In this document: positions 55,324-63,557 of the stretch, piece by piece
Position numbering within the stretch: position 1 is the first letter of the stretch
How the letters are laid out: each line of letters begins with the position of its first letter
Origin: Eggerthella lenta DSM 2243
Lineage (GTDB): Bacteria; Actinomycetota; Coriobacteriia; Coriobacteriales; Eggerthellaceae
DNA: 64,000 nt
Assembly (NCBI RefSeq): GCF_000024265.1
Contig: NC_013204.1
Span: forward strand, 2,096,180 to 2,160,179
Reading direction: 5' to 3'
Translations under genes and position numbers: made by a program
The notes under the pieces: generated by a model
The model's database searches: none
The model's input: the letters and a program-made list of their open reading frames with translations, nothing else
What the model was told of the DNA's origin: nothing

Positions 55324-56196
55324 TTACTCCCACTCGCAGATGCCGAAGTTCAGGTGCGGCTTGGCGCCGGTCTCGTCGGCGTCGGCATCGACCAGCTGGA
55401 AGCGGATCTCGTTGTCGCCCACCTTCCACATGCGGGTCTGCAGCGTGGTGCCCGGCAGCACCGGCGAGGTGATGCGGGTCTTGAACCGCTTCATGCGCTC
55501 CGGCTCGCCCGGGAAGAACGAGCTGATGATGTGGCGCATCGTGAAGCCGCCCAAGCTCACGCCGTGGGCGATGGGACGAGCAAGCCCCGTCTGCTCGGTG
55601 TAGGCGAAGTCGATGTGCTGCTGGTGCCAGTCGCCCATGAGACGGTAGATCAGCGGCATGTTGAGCGGCATCGTCTCCTCCACCACGGCGTCGGGCGCGC
55701 GGTCGGGCATCTCCACGATGTCCTTCGGGGGCTTGGGGCCTCCCCAACCGCCGTCGTAGATGCACACGTCCCAGGTCTCGGTCTCGCACAGAAGCGTGCC
55801 GTCGGAGGAGTAGGAGCGTCCGGTCTGCTTCGAGAGGCACCCGCGGCCCTCGCCGCGGTCGTACAGCGCGTCCTGGGTGACGAACGTCTCGATGCGGTCG
55901 TTCATCTTGAAGGGCGCGTGCAGCTTGATCTCGAAGCCGTAGTGCAGCGAGCCGTCGTAGTCGTAGCCGTAGTCCAGCGTGCGCGTCATCTCCTCGTGCA
56001 CGGTCAGCGGCGCGCCGAAGATGGGCAGCACCTTGAGATCGGGGTTCGCGGCGTCCCCCTCGTTCACGTACTCGAGGTCCGTCTTCCCGTCGTAGCCCGC
56101 GTTGCAGCCCAGCGCGCAGATCTCCAGGTCCTTGAATGTGTACTCCCTTACGAACGGCCCGAACTCCTTACCCACGATCTCAGTGCTGATAGCCAT
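55324..56196 (-). CDS. MaoC/hydratase-2-like dehydratase with two hot-dog folds
   Basis: A 290-residue double-hot-dog protein of the MaoC/(R)-enoyl-CoA hydratase type. The hydratase-2 motif region reads LMGDWHQQHIDFAYTEQTGL...PIAHG; the first Asp and the His are kept, but the usual Asn-Pro is His-Gln, so the activity may differ. The ATG at 56196 follows AAGGAGAGGGACT. It is between caiC and the MFS gene, and no such gene belongs to the E. coli cai operon. Confidence 0.8.
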   Translation of the reverse strand: MAISTEIVGKEFGPFVREYTFKDLEICALGCNAGYDGKTDLEYVNEGDAANPDLKVLPIFGAPLTVHEEMTRTLDYGYDYDGSLHYGFEIKLHAPFKMNDRIETFVTQDALYDRGEGRGCLSKQTGRSYSSDGTLLCETETWDVCIYDGGWGGPKPPKDIVEMPDRAPDAVVEETMPLNMPLIYRLMGDWHQQHIDFAYTEQTGLARPIAHGVSLGGFTMRHIISSFFPGEPERMKRFKTRITSPVLPGTTLQTRMWKVGDNEIRFQLVDADADETGAKPHLNFGICEWE

Positions 56197-56316
56197 AGTC
56201 CCTCTCCTTATCTCCCAAGTCCCCAAAAAGGGTACTCATTCACCAGGTTCACTCGTACGTGCCACGGTCGAATCCCCCGCTGCGCTTGCCGTAGGGTCGC
56301 AAACGAAAAGAGGCGA

Positions 56317-56444
56317 GGTCGAGGGCATCGGGCGGCACCCACCAAGCGAGTTTCCCCTTCGGGGACTTGCTCCGCTTCGCTCCGCGGCGCCGCAGCGCAG
56401 CGAGGACTGTCTGAGCGACTGGGCGCTGCCCGATGCCCTCGACC
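56317..56444 (-). repeat. Structured intergenic element, copy 2 (3' of caiC)
   Basis: Perfect 17-bp outer arms (56317-56333 and 56428-56444) enclose CACCCACCAAGCGAGTTTCC and AGGACTGTCTGAGCGACTGG, the same two blocks as in copy 1 near infB. The middle differs in sequence but again forms hairpins (CCCCTTCGGGG). It ends ten bases after the caiC stop on the minus strand. Confidence 0.65.
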
Positions 56445-56454
56445 GTCCCGCAGG

Positions 56455-58068
56455 TCATTTCAACAATTTCTTCTCGATTTTCATGGAGCACGTGCGGGGG
56501 AAGCTGTCGACGATCTCCACGTACGAGGGGACCTTGAACCCCGCCATGTGCTCCTCGCAGTACGCGAGCACCTCCTCCTCGGTGATCCGCGCGCCTGCGG
56601 CCGGCAGCACGAAGGCCTTCACGGCCTGGTCGCGGATGGGATCGGGCACGCCGATGACCGCGGCCTCGGCGATGCGCGGGTGGCCTGCCAGCACGTTCTC
56701 CAGCTCGGTGGTGGAGATGTTCTCCCCCGCCCGCTTGATCATGTTCACCTTGCGGTCGACGAAGAAGAACCAGCCGTCCTCGTCCACGTACCCCTTGTCG
56801 CCGGTCTTCAGCCAGCCGTCCTCGGTGAACGTGCGCGCCGTGGCCTCGGGGTCGTTGAAGTACTCCTTCATGATGGTGCGGCCGCGCACGCCCCTCACCT
56901 GGATTTCGCCTACCTCGCCCGGGTCGGCCTGCGTGCCGTCCTCGCGCGTGATGCGCACCTCGTAGCCAAGTCCCGCGCGTCCCACGGAAGGCCACCGGCG
57001 CGCGCCGGTGGGCGGGTCGGTGAGCACCCAGCCGATGGACTCGGTGGAGCCGTACGTGTTCATGAGCGACACGCCGAAGCGCTGCTCGAACGCCTCCTTC
57101 TCGGCGTCGGACACCGGCAGGAAGTAGAGGATCTCGCGCAGCTCGTGGTTGCGGTCGTCGGGCGAGGCGGGCTGCAGCATGAGCGTGCGCAGCATCATGG
57201 CCACGCACTGCGTGACGGTTGCCTTGAACTCGCGGATCTGCGACCAGAAGCGGCTGGCGCTGTACTTCTCCACCACGATGAGCGTGGCGCCCACGGTGAG
57301 CACCGGCATGAGCGCGGCCAGCTGGAAGTTGGAATGGCAGGCGGGCATGGTGGTGAGCAGGCGGTCGTTCTTCGTCAGCGCGACCTCCCAGTCGCCATAC
57401 AAGCCGCTGAACAGGATGTTCGCATGCGTGAGCACCACGCCCTTCGGGCGCGAGGTGGTGCCGGACGTGAAGATGATCTCGGCCGGGTCGTCGGCGCTCA
57501 GCGGGCGCACCTCGTCGAGCTCGGCCGCCGCCTCGGCGCGCAGCCGCGAGAAGTCGTGCAGGGACCCGTCGCGCTCGAGGGCGGCGCGCGCTTCTTCGAC
57601 GCCCTCGACCTTGTCGTCGTGCGTGCGCGCCACCAGCACGCCCTTGGGGCAATACGGGCCGCTGTCGCGCACGGCGCGGTACAGGCCGAGGAACTTCGGC
57701 TCAACCACCGCGCACGAGGCCTCGGTACGCTCGAGCACGAACGCGGCTTCCTCCACCAGGTACTGCTCGTTCATGGGCACCATGACGGCGCCGATCTTCG
57801 CCAACCCGAACAGGCACATCATGAACTCGGGGCACGTGCACAGCTGCACGGCCACGCGCTCGCCAGCCGCGACCCCCATCGAGAGGAACACGTTGGCCGC
57901 CCGGTCGATCTCCTCGTTGAACGCGCGATACGTGTACGTGCTGGTCGAACCCGTGCGATCGCGGAAGAGGAGGAACTCGCGCTCGCCGCACGCGGCCACG
58001 AGGCCGTCCCACAGGCTGCGCACCGTTTCGTTTCCCACGATGTCGGTCAATCGTCTCACCTTTTCCAT
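56455..58068 (-). CDS. caiC: CaiC-like crotonobetaine/carnitine--CoA ligase
   Basis: A 537-residue ANL ligase. Motifs are IIFTSGTTSRPKGVVLTH, NTYGSTESIGW, WLKTGDKGYVDEDGWFFFVD and the C-terminal lysine in MKIEKKLLK. The segments FGLAKIGAVMVPMN, VVEKYSASRFW and AFVLPAAGARITEEE follow E. coli CaiC. It should activate a betaine-type or other short acid to its CoA thioester with ATP and so prime the CoA-transferase CaiB. The start is the ATG at 58068. Confidence 0.88.
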   Translation of the reverse strand: MEKVRRLTDIVGNETVRSLWDGLVAACGEREFLLFRDRTGSTSTYTYRAFNEEIDRAANVFLSMGVAAGERVAVQLCTCPEFMMCLFGLAKIGAVMVPMNEQYLVEEAAFVLERTEASCAVVEPKFLGLYRAVRDSGPYCPKGVLVARTHDDKVEGVEEARAALERDGSLHDFSRLRAEAAAELDEVRPLSADDPAEIIFTSGTTSRPKGVVLTHANILFSGLYGDWEVALTKNDRLLTTMPACHSNFQLAALMPVLTVGATLIVVEKYSASRFWSQIREFKATVTQCVAMMLRTLMLQPASPDDRNHELREILYFLPVSDAEKEAFEQRFGVSLMNTYGSTESIGWVLTDPPTGARRWPSVGRAGLGYEVRITREDGTQADPGEVGEIQVRGVRGRTIMKEYFNDPEATARTFTEDGWLKTGDKGYVDEDGWFFFVDRKVNMIKRAGENISTTELENVLAGHPRIAEAAVIGVPDPIRDQAVKAFVLPAAGARITEEEVLAYCEEHMAGFKVPSYVEIVDSFPRTCSMKIEKKLLK

Positions 58069-58085
58069 CCGTCGATCCCCTGGTA

Positions 58086-58168
58086 ATCCGCACGATGCCG
58101 TCGTCGAGGGCCCTCGCCCGCAAGGGCGGCATCGTGCGGATGCGCGGCGAGTTCTGCCGGCCGCGCAT
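58086..58168. repeat. Two palindromes in the caiB-caiC spacer
   Basis: Arms 58086-58100 and 58127-58141 form a perfect 15-bp stem; within the loop CGAGGGCCCTCG is itself palindromic. An ATGCGCGG/CCGCGCAT pair (58140-58168) follows. There is no T run, so the pair may mark mRNA processing or partial termination rather than full termination. Confidence 0.55.
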
Positions 58169-58213
58169 CCGACGTGGCGCCCGGGAAGCGATTCCCGGAC
58201 GCGAGGTACCGCG

Positions 58214-59425
58214 TTAGCCGATCTTCACGACGCCGGCCGCGGCCAGCTCGTCGATCTGCTCCTGCGTGTAGCCCAGCTTCGTCATGACGTCGACGGTGTC
58301 GCCGCCCTGATGCGGCATCGGACGCCAGATCTGACCCGGGTTGTTCTTGAACTTCGGGAACACGCCGAGGCCGTGGAAGGTCTCGCCGTCGACCGTCTCC
58401 CAGTCGACCCACGTGTTGCGCAAGCGCAGGTGCTCTTCTTCCACGAGGTCTTCCATGTCGTTGACCACCTGCACGGCAATGCGGTGCGCGGCGAAGTCCT
58501 CTTCGATGTCGTACTTCGAGTTGGCCAGGCAGTACTCTTCGAACGCCTTCTGGATCTCGTCGGCGTGCGGGTTGGACAGCCACAGGCCGCTCGTGTCCTC
58601 GGGGATGTCCTCGGTGCCCCAGAGATGCCCCAGGCCGATGGTCTCGAGGAAGTACTTGTTCTGGTCGACGCCGTACAGGCACACGCCCAGGAAGCCGTCC
58701 TTGCACTTGAACTCGCCGATGCCGCAGAGGTTCTGGTTGCGGGCGCCCGGACGAGGCCACTTGATGCCCTCGTTAAGGTAGTCGACCAGGTAGTACTGGC
58801 CGATGGCCAGAAGCGTCTCGTACATGGCCAAATCGATGCTCTCGCCCTTGCCGGACTTCTCGGCCTTGTACAGGGCCGCCAGCGCCGAGGAGGCGATCAT
58901 CAGCGTGTTGAAGTAGTCGCCCGCGTAGGGTCCGGGGAGCATGGGCTGCTCCTCCGTGCCGTTCTGCATGATGATGCCGGAGTAGGCCATCACCGTCAGG
59001 TCGTAGGCGGCGCGCTTCACCATCTTGGGGTCGCCCTCCTGGCCGAAGCCGGAGACGTGTACGATGACCATCTTGGGGTTGAGCTCCCACAGCACGTCGT
59101 CGGTGATGCCCTTGCGAGCCCACGTGCCGCCCTTGGAGGCCTCCATGAAGATGTCGGCGTCCTTCACGAGGTCGAAGAACACCTTCTTGCCCTCTTCGGA
59201 GAAGTAGTTCAGGGCCACGGAGCGCTGGTTGCGGCGCTCGGCCTGCTTCACGTACGCGGTGTCGCGGATAGTGTCGCCCGCGCCCGTGTTCTCGAGCCAG
59301 ACGACGTCGGCACCCCAGTCGGCCATGAGGTCGGCGGCCTTCGGGCAGGCCAGCTCCACTGCCGCGTACACGACCTTGACGCCGTCGAGCGGGCCGTACG
59401 AGGGCTTTTCGGTAGGAATTGCCAT
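58214..59425 (-). CDS. caiB: CaiB-like CoA transferase (type III)
   Basis: A 403-residue family III CoA transferase, two residues shorter than E. coli CaiB. GADVVWLENTGAGDTIRD, DIFMEASKGGTWARKGITD (catalytic Asp region), GKGESIDLAMYE and FPKFKNNPGQIWRPMP match CaiB closely. It moves CoA between gamma-butyrobetainyl-CoA or crotonobetainyl-CoA and the incoming substrate, so no ATP is spent per turnover. The ATG at 59425 follows AAGGAGGATTCAACT. Confidence 0.9.
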   Translation of the reverse strand: MAIPTEKPSYGPLDGVKVVYAAVELACPKAADLMADWGADVVWLENTGAGDTIRDTAYVKQAERRNQRSVALNYFSEEGKKVFFDLVKDADIFMEASKGGTWARKGITDDVLWELNPKMVIVHVSGFGQEGDPKMVKRAAYDLTVMAYSGIIMQNGTEEQPMLPGPYAGDYFNTLMIASSALAALYKAEKSGKGESIDLAMYETLLAIGQYYLVDYLNEGIKWPRPGARNQNLCGIGEFKCKDGFLGVCLYGVDQNKYFLETIGLGHLWGTEDIPEDTSGLWLSNPHADEIQKAFEEYCLANSKYDIEEDFAAHRIAVQVVNDMEDLVEEEHLRLRNTWVDWETVDGETFHGLGVFPKFKNNPGQIWRPMPHQGGDTVDVMTKLGYTQEQIDELAAAGVVKIG

Positions 59426-59599
59426 AGTTGAATCCTCCTTGAATGGTGACGGCTTGCCGTGGCGGCCGGCTAGCGGTTCAGAACCCGAAGTCATTCGGAC
59501 ACGGCCGATAGGCCGCTTACCTCATTGACCTCGGAACCTTCACCGCTATCCGACTCGCCACGACAGCCCTGTCCAATACTGACTAAACGGAGCTCCTGC

Positions 59600-60751
59600 T
59601 TACTTCTGCTTGTACTTGATGGAGGCGCCCTTGGAGGTGGCGAGGATCATCATCTCGTCGGTGCCGCCGGAGACGCGGTCGACGCGCAGGTCGCGCCAGA
59701 TGCGGTTGATGCGATGCTCAGAAGCCACGGCGATGCCGCCCATGATCTGCATGGCGTCATCGGTCACTTCGAAGGAGGCGTTGGCGCAGTAGTACTTGCA
59801 CATGGCGGCAGCGGCCGGGTCGAAGTTGCCGTCGTTGTTGTCGGCGTTCCAGGCGGCCTCATACAGCATGTTCTTCATGTTCGTCAGCTTGATGCACATA
59901 TCGGTGATCTTGATCTGGTTGAGCTGGAAGCGGCTGATGGGCTTCCCGAAGGCGATGCGGCTGTTCGCGTGCGCCATAGCATCCTCGAAGGCGCAGATGG
60001 CGGTGCCGTAGTCGCAGGCGCCCACGAGCCAGCGCTCGAAGTTGAAGTCGGACACGCCGCGCATGAAGCCGTTGCCCTCTTTGCCGAAGATGTCCTTCTC
60101 CTCAAGCTCCACGTTGTCCATGTAGACCTCGCAGCAGCTGTCCATGCGCAGGCCCAGCTTGGTCAGCGGGGACAGCTTCACGCCCGGCTTGGACATATCG
60201 AGGAAGAACTCGGTGAACATGGTCGGGTCGTCGGCGTTCTTCGCCATGATGACGAGGTACTTCACACCGGCCGAGGAGGTGATGAAGGTCTTGGTGCCGT
60301 TGAGGTAGATCTTGCCGTTCTCGCGCTTGTAGGTGGTGGCCAGCGCGCCCACGTCGGAACCGGCGCCCGGCTCGGTGCAGGCCGAGTTCCAGATCTGCTC
60401 GCCGGAGCCCAGCGTGCTCATGACGGCCTCGATCTGCTCTTCGGTGCCCTCGCGGATGATGGTCTCGAAGCCGGGCAGCTGGTACAGCACGTAGGTGGGG
60501 GCGCCGTACTTGCCCAGGATCTCGTACACGGCCATCAGCGTCACGCAGGGCTGCTCCAGGCCCAGGCCGCCGTGGCTCTCGGGGAGCATGATCTGGTCGA
60601 AGCCCAGCTCGCAGAGGCCCTTCACCCAGCGCAGCGGGTACTCGTGCTTCTCGTCGCACTCGTGGAAGTAAGTCTCCCAATTCTCGCTCTCCATGTACTC
60701 GCGGTAGCTATCGACGATAAGCTCCTGCTCGTCCGTCAACTTGAAATCCAT
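59600..60751 (-). CDS. caiA: CaiA-like crotonobetainyl-CoA reductase (acyl-CoA dehydrogenase fold)
   Basis: A 383-residue FAD enzyme very like E. coli CaiA (380 residues). [51 protein letters not shown] and [16 protein letters not shown] are shared nearly exactly. In E. coli it reduces crotonobetainyl-CoA to gamma-butyrobetainyl-CoA with electrons from FixAB. The ATG at 60751 follows AAAAGGAGGATCGTC. The closeness to CaiA rather than to general acyl-CoA dehydrogenases is the best evidence for the pathway. Confidence 0.92.
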   Translation of the reverse strand: MDFKLTDEQELIVDSYREYMESENWETYFHECDEKHEYPLRWVKGLCELGFDQIMLPESHGGLGLEQPCVTLMAVYEILGKYGAPTYVLYQLPGFETIIREGTEEQIEAVMSTLGSGEQIWNSACTEPGAGSDVGALATTYKRENGKIYLNGTKTFITSSAGVKYLVIMAKNADDPTMFTEFFLDMSKPGVKLSPLTKLGLRMDSCCEVYMDNVELEEKDIFGKEGNGFMRGVSDFNFERWLVGACDYGTAICAFEDAMAHANSRIAFGKPISRFQLNQIKITDMCIKLTNMKNMLYEAAWNADNNDGNFDPAAAAMCKYYCANASFEVTDDAMQIMGGIAVASEHRINRIWRDLRVDRVSGGTDEMMILATSKGASIKYKQK

Positions 60752-60828
60752 GACGATCCTCCTTTTAGTGTTTGTGCAACGGGGCTGATCCCCCGCTGTA
60801 GCCTTGATTGGTCTTCCGGCCGCGGCGC

Positions 60829-61824
60829 CTACAGCCCCAGCTGCTCGCGGTAGAAGGTCGCGCCGTGCTCGAGGGCGTCGTTTGCCGCATCGAGCATCTT
60901 GGTGTAGTGCAGAAACGCGTGGATGACGCCTTCGAACACCTCGTAGCGGACGGGCGTGCCGTACTGCTCGCAGATGGCTGCCAGCGTGGCGCTGTCGTCG
61001 CGCAGCGGGTCGTACTCGGCCGCCGCGATGTAGCAGGCCGGCATGTCGCGCTCCAGGTCGTTCAGGAACAGGTTCGCGTAGGGGCTGGCCGCCAGCTCGG
61101 CGGGGTCGTTCGCGTACATCTGCATGTAGAACTGCCAGTCGGCCTCGGTAAGCCCGTCCCACGGACCGCCCAGAAGGCGCATCGAAGACGAGTCGGTCAG
61201 GCCGAACCAGCCGTAGTACAGAAGGCAGCACTTCACGAAGTCGCTTGCGCCTTTCTCCTCGCGCAGGTACATCGTGGCCGCAAGGCCCAGATGCGCGCCG
61301 CCGGAGTCTCCGGCGAAGGACAGGCGCTCGCCGTCGATGCCGTGACGGGCGCCCTGCTCGTGCAGGTAGGAGGCCACGGCGGCCACCTCCTCCACCGCGC
61401 TGGGGAACTTGGCCTCGGGCGACAGACGGTAGTCGACGGCCACCACCGGCACGCCGGCATGGCTTGCCAGGACGCGGCACACGCGGTCGTGCGTGTCGAG
61501 GTTGCCCAGCACGAACCCGCCGCCGTGCACGTACACGATGGCCGGCATGGCGGGCTTCCCTGCCGCACGGCCAGCAGCGGCTGCAGCCGTGGGATAGTAG
61601 TAGCGCACCGGAATGGCGCCGTAGGGGCCGTCCACCTCGGCATCGAGCTTCTCGGCCATGACCGGTCCGCCCTCGCACCAGAACGCGCGGCCGGCCACGT
61701 AGTTCTCGCGCATTTTCTCGAAGCCCACGCTGGTATCGTTCGCGTCGCCCGCCAGCTCGTCCTCTTTGGCGAGCACGGCCTTCATCTGCGGGTTGATCTT
61801 CGAGAGCACGTCGAGCTTGTTCAT
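60829..61824 (-). CDS. Alpha/beta hydrolase, HSL-type esterase
   Basis: A 331-residue esterase of the hormone-sensitive-lipase family. HGGGFVLGN is the oxyanion motif, GDSGGAHLG carries the nucleophilic serine, and EYDPLRDD and GVIHAFLHY supply the Asp and His. It should cleave an ester or lactone in the cytoplasm. In the cai-like operon it might free carnitine or a related acid from an ester, which is inference only. The ATG at 61824 follows AAGAAGGTTGCA. Confidence 0.88.
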   Translation of the reverse strand: MNKLDVLSKINPQMKAVLAKEDELAGDANDTSVGFEKMRENYVAGRAFWCEGGPVMAEKLDAEVDGPYGAIPVRYYYPTAAAAAGRAAGKPAMPAIVYVHGGGFVLGNLDTHDRVCRVLASHAGVPVVAVDYRLSPEAKFPSAVEEVAAVASYLHEQGARHGIDGERLSFAGDSGGAHLGLAATMYLREEKGASDFVKCCLLYYGWFGLTDSSSMRLLGGPWDGLTEADWQFYMQMYANDPAELAASPYANLFLNDLERDMPACYIAAAEYDPLRDDSATLAAICEQYGTPVRYEVFEGVIHAFLHYTKMLDAANDALEHGATFYREQLGL

Positions 61825-61939
61825 TGCAACCTTCTTTCGCGAACCGATCGATGCGGGATGGTGGATCCGGTGGAACAACGGGATCGAGACGCGGGGACGC
61901 TGCTTGCAGCGGCGCGCCCCCGCGCTCGCTGGCGGCGCG

Positions 61940-63256
61940 TTACGCCTTGGCGGACTCGCCGTCCTCTGCGGCCGCGACCGCGTCGGAGGCGCCGAAGTGC
62001 TTCTTGATGGAGCGGAGCAGCATGACCAGCGCGATGCAGCCGATGACGCCGAACATGATCTCGAAGCCGAAGATGCTGGAGAACGCTGCCGTACCCTGGG
62101 CGTCGATCATGCCGCCGTACCAGGTGTGGATGAACACGTCAGGCAGGAAGCCGATGACGGACAGCAGGCCGGAGGCGGTGCCGAAGATGGCCATGGGGAT
62201 CTTGACCTCGGACAGCGGCGAGGAGCCGATGGAGAAGGCGCCGTAGGTGGTGAAGCCGAACACGACCACGAGGATGGAGGCGACCATGGCGCCGGAGGGA
62301 TCCTGCGGGAACAGGATGAAGCCGACGAGTACCGCGATGGACAGGATGAAGCCGCCCAGGATGGTCTTCGAGGGGCTCTTGATCTTCGTGGCGATGAAGC
62401 CGACAATGGGGCCGGCGATGAGGCCGATGCCGTAGGTGCGGATGAGGCCGACGATGTTCACGAGGTTGCCGTCGGCGTTGAAGCACTGCGTGAGGTACGG
62501 CGTGGTGTAGGTAGCGCCCTGGTACACGGCGTAGCAGGCGAAGTACGCGACGCAGGCCCAGATGACGCCGGGGTGCTTGATGGCCTGGATGGCCTCCTTG
62601 ACGCTGAACAGCTTGGCGTCCTTATTGATCTCGCCCTTGAAGTCGGGGATGATGAAGAAGGAGACGACGCCCAGGACGGCGATGACGACGCCCAGGAAGA
62701 TGAGCATGGCCTGCACGCCCGCGGAGCCGGAGATGGCCGCGATGATGCCGGCGTTGATGAGGCCGATGACGAGGCCGGTGACGCCGTAGATGGAGTAGCT
62801 GATGCCGATCTTGGAGGCGTACTCGTTCTCCTCGCAGCACAGGCGGATGACCTTGAAGCGCGTGCCCCACCACACGAGGATGGAGGTGACGCCCATGAGC
62901 ACGAACAGGATCAGGCAGATCTGCACGGAAGGCAGCATGGCGTACACGAACACGAGCACGGCGGTGGCGATGAAGCCGACCCATGCCAGCGTGCGCATGC
63001 GGAACTTGTCGGCCACGATGCCGGAGGGCAGGTAGCAGATCATGGCGGCGATGCCGTAGGCCGACACCATGAGGCCGAGGTCGGCGTTGGTGGCGCCGAG
63101 CGCTTGCATCAGCGGATCGTAGAAGACGTTCTTCAGATACATCGGCGCGTAGATGATCGACGAGCCCATGGAGATGAGCACGACGAGCGCCCACTTGTGC
63201 AGGGTGGAGAGCTCCTTGTAGGTAACCTCTCCCTTGCTCTTGGCAAGCAATGACAT
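61940..63256 (-). CDS. MFS transporter (12-helix, anion/nitrate-like branch)
   Basis: A 438-residue MFS carrier. MVSAYGIAAMICYLPSGIVA with ADKFRMRTL forms the loop 2-3 region, and the second half has SSPLSEVKIPMAIFGTASG. The first helix region and the conserved loops fit the oxalate/formate or nitrate-nitrite branches rather than sugar porters. As the first gene of the seven-gene run, and divergent from a membrane regulator, it is the best candidate substrate importer. The ATG at 63256 follows AAAGGAAGTAAGG. Confidence 0.85.
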   Translation of the reverse strand: MSLLAKSKGEVTYKELSTLHKWALVVLISMGSSIIYAPMYLKNVFYDPLMQALGATNADLGLMVSAYGIAAMICYLPSGIVADKFRMRTLAWVGFIATAVLVFVYAMLPSVQICLILFVLMGVTSILVWWGTRFKVIRLCCEENEYASKIGISYSIYGVTGLVIGLINAGIIAAISGSAGVQAMLIFLGVVIAVLGVVSFFIIPDFKGEINKDAKLFSVKEAIQAIKHPGVIWACVAYFACYAVYQGATYTTPYLTQCFNADGNLVNIVGLIRTYGIGLIAGPIVGFIATKIKSPSKTILGGFILSIAVLVGFILFPQDPSGAMVASILVVVFGFTTYGAFSIGSSPLSEVKIPMAIFGTASGLLSVIGFLPDVFIHTWYGGMIDAQGTAAFSSIFGFEIMFGVIGCIALVMLLRSIKKHFGASDAVAAAEDGESAKA

Positions 63257-63390
63257 CCTTACTTCCTTTCTCCTTGTCTGCGCCCAGTCTCTCAGTCGGT
63301 CGCCGGCACGTTCATGGCGGCGACCGGCGGTGAACCGAGCCGTTGGGTGCATTCTGTTCGCAGACTGTGGTTTTGCCATCGCAAAATCCC

Positions 63391-63443
63391 CACTAATTGG
63401 CCTAATACTTACTTTCTTGCGAGGCGTTACCGAAGAATTAGTG
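63391..63443. promoter_or_regulatory. Divergent control region with CACTAATT dyad
   Basis: CACTAATT (63391-63398) is perfectly inverted as AATTAGTG (63436-63443), centre-to-centre about 45 bases, in the 301-base spacer between the MFS gene and the membrane regulator. The stretch is AT-rich for this genome. It is a plausible operator for the divergent regulator. No gene is seen in the spacer. Confidence 0.5.
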
Positions 63444-63557
63444 ATAGATTCTCGCCGTGATGAATAAGGCGGAGGCATTGGGAGCCACCCTGCGAAAGGG
63501 CAGCTCAACGGCATCATCATCCATCGCTAACGGGAGATAGGAAGGGTGGTCGGCTTT

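Noticed and set aside
53684-63256. Bile-acid inducible (bai-like) operon
   Set aside because: CoA ligase, CoA transferase, hydratase and transporter also occur in bai operons, but the reductase, transferase and ligase follow CaiA, CaiB and CaiC much more closely, and no BaiE-type dehydratase or old-yellow-type BaiCD is present.
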